A stretch of 64,000 nt of DNA from Aequorivita sinensis. Its GTDB lineage: Bacteria; Bacteroidota; Bacteroidia; Flavobacteriales; Flavobacteriaceae. Positions 55,641 to 63,909 of the stretch are shown here, one piece after another. Position numbers and translations under genes: made by a program. The stretch's first letter is position 1. The number at the start of each line of letters is the position of its first letter. The stretch spans positions 87,816 through 151,815 of the forward strand of contig NZ_VDMC01000006.1 in assembly GCF_006346335.1 (NCBI RefSeq), read 5' to 3'. The notes under the pieces were generated by a model that searched no databases, was not told where the DNA came from, and saw only the letters and a list, made by a program, of their open reading frames with translations.

Positions 55641-55852
55641 AACGCTTTTGATAACATTTTTTCTATAGCTACCTTAGTCTCATCCGCCATTATAGTTTCC
55701 GTCTTTTTCACAATTTTTGCTTGAAAGGCTTCACAACAAGCAGAAATATTAAATCCCTTATGTGTCTTTTCAAATTTAGGATGCTGATTATGTGTAACGC
55801 AAAGTTCTCTTTCAATTTTCCTTTTTACAGAATTATAATCAATTTTTTCCAT
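55634..55852 (-). CDS. Small helical protein, unknown family
   Basis: A 72-residue protein with a CC pair (SACCEAF), lying 2 bp behind the DUF2188 gene. The coupling suggests a two-gene cassette. No family is recognised. Its stop is next to repeat R2. Confidence 0.6.
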   Translation of the reverse strand: MEKIDYNSVKRKIERELCVTHNQHPKFEKTHKGFNISACCEAFQAKIVKKTETIMADETKVAIEKMLSKAFR

Positions 55853-55854
55853 TT

Positions 55855-56085
55855 TTAATGTTTCTTATCTTTAGGTGGGTTAGGATCGTTCCCGTAACTA
55901 TCTTTATCTCTTATTTTTCCATCCCGGCCGTGAATTACCACTTCAGATTTCTGATTTTTGGCAATTTCTCGGGCTCGTTCGATTGCTTCTTTTTGCGTAG
56001 TATGGTTAGAAGTTGCTTTTGAATTATTTTCTCCTCTTACACTCCAACCATCATTATTCTTTACAACATGCTGATTTTTTCCCAT
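55855..56085 (-). CDS. DUF2188 protein
   Basis: A 76-residue protein with the DUF2188 pattern KNNDGWSVRGENN...TQKEAIERAREIAKNQKSEVVIHGRDGKIRDKDSYGNDP. Function unknown; family members often occur on plasmids and in islands. First gene of a two-gene minus-strand unit with the 72-residue protein. Confidence 0.8.
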   Translation of the reverse strand: MGKNQHVVKNNDGWSVRGENNSKATSNHTTQKEAIERAREIAKNQKSEVVIHGRDGKIRDKDSYGNDPNPPKDKKH

Positions 56086-56260
56086 CTTCTTAAAATTTGA
56101 TTACACATAAATATAACTCTATTAATTATGTTTAAAATGTTTACTAACAACATCTTATAAACAAGATATGAACAATAGCCAGATGTGAAACTTAATACTA
56201 CTTAAAAGCAAATTTTACTTGGGAACAATATCATGTATAATAATTATTGCATATTATTAC

Positions 56261-56396
56261 CGCTATCTGTTTCATTCTTAGAAGATACCCAAAAAACAAA
56301 GCCGCTTAAAACTGCTTATATAAGTTCGGTATTTAAAAATTAAAGAGTTCTGCCACGGCTACTATGGTTGTGCTATCGTTTTTTATTTAATTAGTA
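56261..56396. repeat. Cassette-type repeat R3
   Basis: CGCTATCTGTTTCATTCTTAGAAGAT to GTTCGGTATTTAAAAATTA aligns to the right half of R1 (53803-53935) through most of its length, by eye about three-quarters identical. It includes the decayed hairpin AAAGCCGCTTAAAACTGCTT. Its end overlaps the last codons of the DUF4143 fragment. Nothing else is seen in 56086-56386. Confidence 0.65.
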
Positions 56397-56797
56397 GCTT
56401 TCATTTTAAGTGTGATTTCTCCAATATTATACGCATAAATAGAAGCTGGTGAAAAAGTAAATCTCACGCCTTGTGCTTCTTTCATTCCTATTTGATCAAT
56501 TGAAGTTACCACTGCAGCTTTAAGTTTATTTGCTTCACAAAATTTAATTAAACTTTTCAATTCGTGTGGTTTATTAAAATATCGATTACTCCACTTAGTT
56601 TCTACTCCCCAAACAGGTTTGTAACTCTTATCATCTACTAAGACAAGGTCTACTTCTCCTTCATTTCTGCCGTCTTTCCATCTGGCATAGGTTAAATATA
56701 GTTGCTCTCGATGCATCCATTGCAAAAGAATTGCTGTTTCAACCATGTTTCCTATTTTATGGTTAGGTTCACTTATTGACGAAAAGAAAGGCGCTAG
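56387..56797 (-). pseudogene. C-terminal fragment of an AAA ATPase with DUF4143 domain
   Basis: The frame is open from 56797 but its first ATG is at 56746, inside recognisable domain sequence (NHKIGNMVETAILLQW). The remainder matches the DUF4143 nuclease-like end of ATPases: GEVDLVLVDDK...GVETKWSNRYFNKPHELKSL. The AAA part is missing, so it is a remnant, not a full gene. It may be still translated from the internal ATG (119 residues). Confidence 0.72.
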
Positions 56798-56951
56798 CTA
56801 TAGGATAAATATTAAAAATTGAGCAACATATAATTTATAGACCTCTAACTATAATTGTATGAGTAGAACAAATAATATTTTAAATGGTATAAATCTTGAT
56901 TATATAGATTAAGATAATACACTTATAAATAATGAATTAAATACTATTTTA

Positions 56952-56959
56952 TATATTTG
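56952..56959 (+). promoter_or_regulatory. -7 box of the AbiE pair
   Basis: TATATTTG, 39 bp before the antitoxin start. Confidence 0.4.
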
Positions 56960-56998
56960 TGTCTTGATTCTCTCTTACATTAAGTAGTTAAAAAAGTT

Positions 56999-57286
56999 TT
57001 GCAAAAAAGAATAGACATATCAAAAGTATTCCCTAAATATGTTTTTTGGGATATGGATAGTAGTAAACTATCTCTTAAAAGAGATATGGATATTATTATT
57101 CCCAGAGCTTTATATGCTACTGATAAAGATTCTTTCTCTAAAGATATTAAGCTATTAGAGGAATATTATTCTAAAAAAGAAATTGTAACTGTGCTAAAAC
57201 ATACTAAAGAAAATATTAGTAATCAAGTATGTGCATTAGTAAGTAAAAGATACAATACGAAACCTTTCTACCGTTACGCTATATAA
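56999..57286 (+). CDS. DUF6922-like antitoxin candidate of an AbiEii system
   Basis: A 95-residue protein beginning at TTG, MQKRIDISKVFPKYVFWDMDSSKLSLKRD, and with a helical end including KEIVTVLKHTKENISNQV. FPKYVFWD...KRDMDIIIPRAL is typical of small proteins that precede AbiEii toxins in Bacteroidota. It lies 2 bp before the toxin gene. No ATG gives a full-length product, so TTG is chosen. Confidence 0.75.
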   Translation: MQKRIDISKVFPKYVFWDMDSSKLSLKRDMDIIIPRALYATDKDSFSKDIKLLEEYYSKKEIVTVLKHTKENISNQVCALVSKRYNTKPFYRYAI

Positions 57287-57288
57287 AC

Positions 57289-58032
57289 ATGCACGCAGTT
57301 TCTCCTGCCCTCCTTCAAACTATTAAGGAATTACAACAATTACCCAGCCTATCAACTTTTGCATTGGCCGGTGGCACAAATTTGGCGCTACGTTATAATC
57401 ATCGCATTTCAGAAGATATAGACTTATTTTCTACAGGTATAATTGGTGTCGAAGGATTCGAGAAAATTGAATCTGAAGTAAAGGCGATATACGGTGAGAA
57501 AATTATAAACTTCATATATCCCGTGAAAGAGAATGACCAATTTGTGTTTTTGCGTTTTTTTGTTAAAAAGGATAATGTCGTTATTAAAGTAGATATTCTT
57601 CAAAATATGAAAGCGCTCTATGATTTTGAAATGATTGAAGATATATGTTGTTACAATGTAAAAGACATTGCCTTGTTTAAATTAATAAGCTGTTCCAATC
57701 GTCCTGCCAAAAAAGATATTTATGATTTAGAATACATTACTGAAACAGAAAATTTAATTGAATTATATAATTTATTAAAATCTAAAAAAAATAAATTCAA
57801 TAAGGATATAGACAGAAACATCTTTGATTTAGATAAGGATCCAGACCCAATAGATGATCCTTATCTCTTACTCCTCTTTGATAAGAGAATGGCAACAAAA
57901 CAAAAACTGCGTCATTCTCACGATAATATTTTAAACATAAAAGGTAGTAAATCGTGGCATTTAGCAAGTATCCATTGGCGAATGAAGGTTAGGCGTTTGT
58001 ATCAGTCTTTAGGTATAAAGTATCCGCTATAA
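57289..58032 (+). CDS. AbiEii-family nucleotidyltransferase toxin
   Basis: A 247-residue nucleotidyltransferase of the AbiEii/DUF1814 type, the toxin of type IV toxin-antitoxin systems. The motif GGTNLALRYNHRISEDIDLFS (residues about 28-48) has the GG/S and DxD catalytic features. The C-terminal part (HLASIHWRMKVRRLYQSLG) is unusual but intact. It lies 2 bp behind the candidate antitoxin. An in-frame readthrough of 48 codons follows its TAA (see next entry). Confidence 0.85.
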   Translation: MHAVSPALLQTIKELQQLPSLSTFALAGGTNLALRYNHRISEDIDLFSTGIIGVEGFEKIESEVKAIYGEKIINFIYPVKENDQFVFLRFFVKKDNVVIKVDILQNMKALYDFEMIEDICCYNVKDIALFKLISCSNRPAKKDIYDLEYITETENLIELYNLLKSKKNKFNKDIDRNIFDLDKDPDPIDDPYLLLLFDKRMATKQKLRHSHDNILNIKGSKSWHLASIHWRMKVRRLYQSLGIKYPL

Positions 58033-58320
58033 AATCGTTCACAACACCAGCAATATGACCTTGTTTTTACAAAAGGAGATGTTATTAACTATTATTTAAA
58101 TCGAAATACCCGGTCGCATTATATGCATTATTTAGGATTTTTGTCGAAAGGGAGTTTAATACAACGCAAAACAAAATAATGAATCTAGTTGCGCTTGAGG
58201 TCGGAAAACTTTCAAAGAGTTATTAAATTCTTTAGGATTACCTTTTGGCGTTATAATCATGCAAATTAAGGTTAATACGTTCGAAGATACTATTTCAATG
58301 GCTATTAAATAAAACCAGCA
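58033..58320 (+). pseudogene. Decayed coding remnants after the AbiE pair
   Basis: Directly after the toxin's TAA the same frame continues for 48 codons (NRSQHQQYDLVFTKGDV...) to a TAA at 58177-58179. Then a second remnant, ELLNSLGLPFGVII...FEDTISMAIK (about 58219-58311), appears in another frame. Neither has a start. I read the stretch as relics of one or two former genes. Nothing else is seen to 58390. Confidence 0.4.
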
Positions 58321-58391
58321 GGCTGAACGCTAGTTTACATTATTTTCTTTTAGCTTGCTTATGAGCCATTATTTTGTAAAAATAAACTCAG

Positions 58392-58440
58392 ACCCACCCA
58401 TTATAAAAAACCTCATGTTGGTAATAAATTAATGGGAAAG
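58392..58440. repeat. Cassette-type repeat R4 (short)
   Basis: ACCCACCCATTATAAAAAACC resembles the R2 left part. It has a CCCATT/AATGGG inverted repeat and lies next to the 3' end of the XRE gene. Confidence 0.4.
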
Positions 58441-58462
58441 AAAGTGAGATTAATCCAAATGC

Positions 58463-58942
58463 TCAACGCTTCTTGTAAAAATTAACCCGTCCTTTCTTAC
58501 TGACCTTCAACTTCCCCTCATCAACTTTTCTATTTAATATTACAGATACAATGGGTGTATTCGTTTTTATTTTATAAACCGCAGCAAGTTCTTCTACTAC
58601 ATCTTTAGTTGTCCGGTCTATCTGGAAGAACTCAGTTTCCAATAAACTATCTATTCTTGGGGTAATTCTACTTTTCTCTCGTCTTGGTTCAGAAAGTTCA
58701 AAAAGAGGCTTGAGCTTAATCTCAATATCGAGCATAGCTTTTGGATGCATATTAATGGCTAGGCACACGGCAAAAAAAGTAGAAAGATAAGTTTCTTTGC
58801 CATTTTCAATATTACGAATGGTAGCAGCTGTTAAACCAGTCATTTCGGCAACATCCTCTGGCTGCAAATCTTGACTTATGCGTTGCTCTTCAATTCTTTT
58901 ACCTATGGTCGCTAAGAGCGTTTTAAGAGTGTCAACTTCCAT
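58463..58942 (-). CDS. XRE-family HTH protein
   Basis: A 159-residue regulator with an N-terminal HTH (residues about 8-70; LQPEDVAEMTGLTAATIRNIENGK) and a basic C-terminal domain (RTTKDVVEELAAVYKIKTNTP...GRVNFYKKR) resembling a second DNA-binding or HipB-like appendage. No toxin partner is adjacent. Its 3' end faces repeat R4. Confidence 0.8.
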   Translation of the reverse strand: MEVDTLKTLLATIGKRIEEQRISQDLQPEDVAEMTGLTAATIRNIENGKETYLSTFFAVCLAINMHPKAMLDIEIKLKPLFELSEPRREKSRITPRIDSLLETEFFQIDRTTKDVVEELAAVYKIKTNTPIVSVILNRKVDEGKLKVSKKGRVNFYKKR

Positions 58943-59086
58943 AGTTTAAAAAGAATAATATCAACAACAACAAAAAATATATTAAAATTATAATTTGTTG
59001 TTAACTAAAGATTTTATATATTTGAATTAGAATATTAAATTTGCGATTCTTCAAATCAAAATATTGAAGCACTCGCTTTGAACCTC

Positions 59087-59199
59087 GTTATCGAAAACTG
59101 GCGTTTAAAATAACCACGAGAAGATAAGCAAGATGCTCACGGCCCGGGGCGTGAGTACTCTCTTATATGTGGTAAAGGCACCGCCAGTGCCCCGATAAC
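59087..59199 (+). ncRNA. Candidate structured, pseudoknotted RNA
   Basis: Nested complementary pairs: GTTATCG (59087-59093)/CGATAAC (59193-59199); CCAC (59114-59117)/GTGG (59169-59172); ATAAG (59124-59128)/CTTAT (59162-59166); CTCACG (59136-59141)/CGTGAG (59150-59155), extendable by a G-U and a T-A pair; GGCAC (59177-59181)/GTGCC (59187-59191). TGGCG (59099-59103) can pair with the last hairpin loop CGCCA (59182-59186) as a pseudoknot. It is GC-richer than flanking DNA and lies 315 bp before a SusC gene. I do not recognise the class, and the region 58943-59513 contains no convincing protein gene. Confidence 0.45.
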
Positions 59200-59337
59200 A
59201 ATAAGTTGAGTTCCGCGCCCTTTTGTATTGGGCTTGGTCGGTATTTCTTTCCGCAACTTTCTTTCAAGGCAACTGTTTCTTCCACCCAGAAGCTTCGCAA
59301 CTATGTAAATCAGTAGTTAGTATTGAGTATGGAGAGC

Positions 59338-59425
59338 CGTCCTACGTCTTAAGTCTTACGTCCAAAGTCCTACGTCTTAAGTCTTACGTCTTAAGCCTCA
59401 CGTCTCACATCCAACGTCTCACTAC
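59338..59425. repeat. Degenerate short tandem repeats
   Basis: About six imperfect copies of TACGTCTTAAGTCT or shorter ACGTCTnA units in a row. It precedes a CCAGTAGTTAA end and the SusC start. A plus-strand frame through the block (59223-59477) has repetitive VLSLTSK-like residues and is not believed to be a gene. Confidence 0.65.
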
Positions 59426-59513
59426 AAAAAAAATGACCCGCTCCCAGTTTTCGACGACCGGTGGAGCAGGCCAGTAGTTAAATAATTGTATAACACTTAA
59501 CTGATGCAAAATT

Positions 59514-62513
59514 ATGAAAAATAATTACAGGCGCAGCTTTGCGCTTACAGGTATTTTTGCCTTTTTTTTAACCTACAACTCCCCTATTTTTTCACAGAAC
59601 CTGCCACTTAAAAACATTAGTGGCATTATTACCGATGCCGATGGCCCACTAAGCGGAGTCAATGTACTGGTAAAAAACACCGCCAGGGGGAGCATTAGTG
59701 ATCTGGAAGGGCGGTACTCCCTAAGTGCCTCTGCAAACGATACGCTGGTATTTACTTATGTGGGCTATAAGTTGCGCGACGTGGCAGTTGGCAGTGGTAA
59801 TATATTAAACGTAACGATGCAGCTAGACGCCACTGCCTTGGATGAAGTGGTTATTAATGCGGGCTACTACAAAGTCTCAGATAAGGAGAAGACTGGGAGT
59901 ATATCGAGGATAACTGAGGGAGCTATAGAAAGTCAAATAATACAGAATCCCATAGCAGCACTCCAAGGAAGGATTTCTGGCTTACAGGTGGTCCAAAATT
60001 CGGGCTCTGCGGGAAGTGGCTTTATAGTACAGTTACGGGGAAAGAGCAGCCTTACGGCCGGCAACCAACCCCTCTATATAATTGATGGCATTCCCTTTAG
60101 TTCCGATGGAATGGGTAGTCGTAACGTTTCCGGCACTATCCTGCCCGCGGCAGACTATAGCCCTTTTAGTTTTTTAAGTCCTTCCGATATTGATAGTATC
60201 GAGGTGCTAAAGGATGCCGATGCCACTGCCATCTATGGTTCCCGTGGTGCTAATGGGGTCATCTTGATTACCACAAAAAGGAAGCAGACTGGCACTACCC
60301 AATATTCCATTACGGCAAAGAGTAGCTTGGGGCAGATAGCAAAAAAACAAAAACTTCTTAATACGGAACAATATCTGCAGCTACGGGAGCAGGCATTTAG
60401 CAATGATGGATTCACTGAGTATCCGCCCTATGCCTATGATATTAATGGCACTTGGGACCGAAACCGTTATACCGATTGGCAGGAGGAACTATTGGGTGGC
60501 ACTGCCTATATACGGGAATATCAGGCTTCGGTAGCAGGGGGTAGCAATTCCACCTCCTTTTTTCTCAGTGGGGATTACCATAAGCAGACCACTGTATTTC
60601 CCACCAACGACCGTTACCAGCGTGCTAATGGCCTTGCCAAACTGTCCCACAGTTCCCCAAATGATGGATTTAAAATAACGTTATCCACTGCTTATGCCCA
60701 TGAAAGCAATCAGCTCCCGAGTACCGATTTAAGCTATCAGGCCTTGATCTTGCCACCCAATGCTCCCCAATTATACAATGAGGACGGGACGCTCAATTGG
60801 GAGGAGGGAACGTTTAACAATCCGTTGGCATCGTTGCAAGGGGAGCTGTTGTCTAAAAGAAACAGCCTGCTAGTAAATGGTTTAATTGAATTTAAGCTAC
60901 TAAACAATCTTACGCTACGCACCACCATGGGATATCAGAATACCAAACTATCTGAATACCGAACCAGCCCCCACACCATCTACCCTCCCCAATATGGGTT
61001 TGATAGTAATTTTTCTGGCATTTATACTAACGATGGTACCCGAAGTTCGTGGATCGTGGAACCGCAGTTGAACTACAAATACAACAGTGGGAGCCATAGA
61101 TTGGATGTGCTATTGGGATATTCCGCACAGAATGAAACATCTAGTGTCTTTTCCCAATATGCTGAAGGCTTTGCCACGAATTCCCAAATAATGAATCTGG
61201 CGACGGCCAATTATATTAAAGTGATGAGCGATGCTGAATCCATCTATAAATATCAGGCAATCTTTGGCCGTTTCAATTATACCTATAACAATCGTTACAT
61301 CCTAAACCTTACCGGCCGTAGGGACGGCTCTAGTCGCTTTGGCCCCAACAACCGGTTTGCCAATTTCGGGGCGGTGGGTGTGGCTTGGCTGTTTTCGGAA
61401 GAGGCGGGAGTTAAGAATGTCTTGCCATTTCTTTCCAATGGAAAGCTGAGGGGCAGTTATGGCAGTACGGGCAACGACCAGATTGGCGACTACCGCTATT
61501 ATAATTCCTATGGCAGTACGGGCATTTCCTATAACAATACTATTGGGCTCTACCCCACCGCCCTCTATAACCCCAATTTTGGATGGGAGGAAAACCGAAA
61601 GGCAGAACTGGCGCTGGAATTGGGAGTGTTTGATAACAGAGTAACTACCACCATAAACTTTTACCGTAACCGTTCCTCAAATCAACTAGTGGAAATTCCG
61701 CTACCTGCCACAACAGGATTCTCTGGGATTTTGGGCAATCTAGATGCTCTTGTCGAAAACAGAGGCTTGGAGTTTGAATTGAACACAGTAAATATTAATT
61801 CAAGCAACTGGAAATGGAATACCTCCTTCAATTTTACACTTCCAAAAAATGAGCTGATTGAGTTTCCCAATCTTGCCAACAGCACCTATGCCAACAGCTA
61901 TGTAATTGGAGAACCCATTACCATTGTTAGGGTACTGCATTTTACGGGGGTTGACCCCCAAACTGGTATATATACTTTTGAGGATTATAATGGCGATGGG
62001 CAAATAAGTGCGCCTGAGGATAGAAAGGCAATAATAGACACCGCTCCCAAATGGTATGGAGGCTTGTCCAATACCATTGCCTATGGCAATCTGGAGTTGG
62101 ATATCTTCCTCCAGTTCAGCAAACAGATGGCGCAAAATATCAACCGTTGGGGCACCACCCCCGGCGCCATGGCAAATCAGCCCATTGAAGTTTTGGATGC
62201 CTGGAATGCACCCGGCGACCAAACAGATACCCAAGGCTATACCGCAGGCGGAAACTATGAGCGTTCAATAGCCGCCTATAATTTGGGGCAAAGTGATGCC
62301 GCTTTCAGTGATGCTACCTATTTGCGACTAAAGAATGTTTCGCTTTCCTATAACATTCCAAATTTTCTCCATAGTACATCAAATGCTAAGGTATTTATCC
62401 AAGGACAAAACCTTTACACCCTTACGGAATATAAAGGCCAGGACCCTGAACAGACGCAGGGCTTTATCCCTGCCCTACGATGGTTGGGTGCTGGCGTAAC
62501 AGTAACCTTTTAA
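59514..62513 (+). CDS. SusC/RagA TonB-dependent outer-membrane transporter
   Basis: A 999-residue outer-membrane protein: signal peptide (cut near SPIFSQ), carboxypeptidase-regulatory-like domain (about 33-110), TonB plug (YYKVSDKEKTGSISRI to IYGSRGANGVILITTKR; about 118-255) and a 22-strand barrel to the end. It transports large substrates such as glycans or peptides together with SusD. The DNA is visibly GC-richer than the rest of the window, suggesting transfer. SusD follows after 10 bp. Confidence 0.93.
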   Translation: MKNNYRRSFALTGIFAFFLTYNSPIFSQNLPLKNISGIITDADGPLSGVNVLVKNTARGSISDLEGRYSLSASANDTLVFTYVGYKLRDVAVGSGNILNVTMQLDATALDEVVINAGYYKVSDKEKTGSISRITEGAIESQIIQNPIAALQGRISGLQVVQNSGSAGSGFIVQLRGKSSLTAGNQPLYIIDGIPFSSDGMGSRNVSGTILPAADYSPFSFLSPSDIDSIEVLKDADATAIYGSRGANGVILITTKRKQTGTTQYSITAKSSLGQIAKKQKLLNTEQYLQLREQAFSNDGFTEYPPYAYDINGTWDRNRYTDWQEELLGGTAYIREYQASVAGGSNSTSFFLSGDYHKQTTVFPTNDRYQRANGLAKLSHSSPNDGFKITLSTAYAHESNQLPSTDLSYQALILPPNAPQLYNEDGTLNWEEGTFNNPLASLQGELLSKRNSLLVNGLIEFKLLNNLTLRTTMGYQNTKLSEYRTSPHTIYPPQYGFDSNFSGIYTNDGTRSSWIVEPQLNYKYNSGSHRLDVLLGYSAQNETSSVFSQYAEGFATNSQIMNLATANYIKVMSDAESIYKYQAIFGRFNYTYNNRYILNLTGRRDGSSRFGPNNRFANFGAVGVAWLFSEEAGVKNVLPFLSNGKLRGSYGSTGNDQIGDYRYYNSYGSTGISYNNTIGLYPTALYNPNFGWEENRKAELALELGVFDNRVTTTINFYRNRSSNQLVEIPLPATTGFSGILGNLDALVENRGLEFELNTVNINSSNWKWNTSFNFTLPKNELIEFPNLANSTYANSYVIGEPITIVRVLHFTGVDPQTGIYTFEDYNGDGQISAPEDRKAIIDTAPKWYGGLSNTIAYGNLELDIFLQFSKQMAQNINRWGTTPGAMANQPIEVLDAWNAPGDQTDTQGYTAGGNYERSIAAYNLGQSDAAFSDATYLRLKNVSLSYNIPNFLHSTSNAKVFIQGQNLYTLTEYKGQDPEQTQGFIPALRWLGAGVTVTF

Positions 62514-62523
62514 TACTTAAATT

Positions 62524-63906
62524 ATGAAAACATTTATACAGAAATACTATTCCCGCTCCCCAATGCTATTACTACGGCTAATACGCTTGGTGCTAGTGGG
62601 AGTATTATTATCCAGTTGCGAAAAAGCGTTGGAACCAGATTACCCAGACTTCCTGCTATCGGAAGAAGCGGTTTTTGAAAACGAATCTACAGTTAATGCT
62701 GCCCTTGCCAATATATATGCTGGACTTAGAGACAACAGTCCGGTTACAGGAGGCGTTGACGGAATGGGTGTGCTCCTCGGACTCTATGCAGATGAACTAT
62801 CTTATTATCGCGAGAATGCTCCAATTGACAATGCCTTTTATAATCATACGATACTTCCCAATAATACTGCGGTGGGCAATTTTTGGAACAATAGTTATTC
62901 GCTTATCTACAGTGCAAATAAAATTGTGGAAGGGCTTGAAGATTGCCCATTGGAAGAAGAACAGCGAAATGGCTTTATGGGGGAAGCGCTATTTCTTCGG
63001 GCTTACTTACACTTTTATCTTACACAATTGTTTGGGGACATACCTTATATACAAAGTACCGATTATAATGAAAACGCTTCGGTTTCCCGAATGCCGCTTA
63101 CGGAGGTATACCAAATTATGGAATCTGATTTACTTGCTGCCAAGAACCTGTTGCCAGTTGTGGAACCCAGTGGGGAAAGGCTTAAAGTTTCAAAAGGTGT
63201 GGCCAGTACGATGCTCGCACAATTGTACTTGGTTACACAACAATGGGAAAAGGCAATTGGTGAAAGTACGGCAGTCATTACGGAGGGAACATATACTTGG
63301 CAACCCGATTTAAATTCGGTCTTTCTAAAAGAGAGCCCCGCCACCATTTGGCAGTTGAAACCAGAATTTGAAGGTTCGGGTACCAAGGAAGGGGAAACCT
63401 TAATCTTCGACTTTGGCCCACCTTCCCTTTATGCACTTACGGATCGATTTATCGAAGATTTTGAAACAGGAGACCTCCGAAAGGAGTCTTGGACCCGAGC
63501 GCTAACGGACGGAGTACAAAGTTGGCACCACGCCTATAAATACAAGCAAAATTATTATGGTGGTAGCAGTACAGAATATTCTATTCTCTTCCGTTTGGCA
63601 GGACAATTTCTTATACGAGCTGAGGCATCACTGAAGCTGGGAAATTTACAGGAAGCAAGGGATGATATTAATGTAATTAGGCTTCGCGCCGGGCTGGAAC
63701 CAACAACGGCAAATACACAGGAAGAAATCAGAAAAGAGGTACAAAACCAATGGAGGTATGAATATTTTACAGAGCAAGGCCATCGATGGTTTTACCTTAA
63801 AAGATCAGACAGCGCCAATGAAATATTAGGCCCCGTGAAACCGGGCTGGAAGGCAACCGATGTGCTTTTCCCATTGCCTGCAAACGAACTCTGGAATTCC
63901 TACTAA
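62524..63906 (+). CDS. SusD/RagB lipoprotein, apparently C-terminally clipped
   Basis: A 460-residue SusD-family lipoprotein (lipobox LLSSC, Cys about 37) with TPR helices (residues about 130-260) and RAEASLKLGN...INVIRLRAGL. It binds substrate at the cell surface above SusC. Relatives usually end LFPIPxxEI...N(x)QNPGY; here it stops at VLFPLPANELWNSY, a few residues short. The TAA is 3 bp before the start of the IS3 end, so the natural C-terminus was probably lost to the insertion. Confidence 0.9.
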   Translation: MKTFIQKYYSRSPMLLLRLIRLVLVGVLLSSCEKALEPDYPDFLLSEEAVFENESTVNAALANIYAGLRDNSPVTGGVDGMGVLLGLYADELSYYRENAPIDNAFYNHTILPNNTAVGNFWNNSYSLIYSANKIVEGLEDCPLEEEQRNGFMGEALFLRAYLHFYLTQLFGDIPYIQSTDYNENASVSRMPLTEVYQIMESDLLAAKNLLPVVEPSGERLKVSKGVASTMLAQLYLVTQQWEKAIGESTAVITEGTYTWQPDLNSVFLKESPATIWQLKPEFEGSGTKEGETLIFDFGPPSLYALTDRFIEDFETGDLRKESWTRALTDGVQSWHHAYKYKQNYYGGSSTEYSILFRLAGQFLIRAEASLKLGNLQEARDDINVIRLRAGLEPTTANTQEEIRKEVQNQWRYEYFTEQGHRWFYLKRSDSANEILGPVKPGWKATDVLFPLPANELWNSY

Positions 63907-63909
63907 TCT

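Noticed and set aside
53729..58440. Classical integron with attC sites
   Set aside because: No intI-type integrase, no GTTRRRY/RYYYAAC cores found; kept only as a cassette-like architecture.
59338..59425. CRISPR array
   Set aside because: Repeats are only 10-14 bp, imperfect and head to tail, without spacers of constant length; no cas genes in the window.
59223..59477. 84-codon frame before SusC
   Set aside because: Encoded mostly by the tandem repeats; no ribosome site and residues repeat with the DNA.
52820..59513. attL/attR pair made from the tRNA-Pro 3' end
   Set aside because: I saw no second copy of the TTCAAATCCTGTCATCTCG segment downstream in the window.
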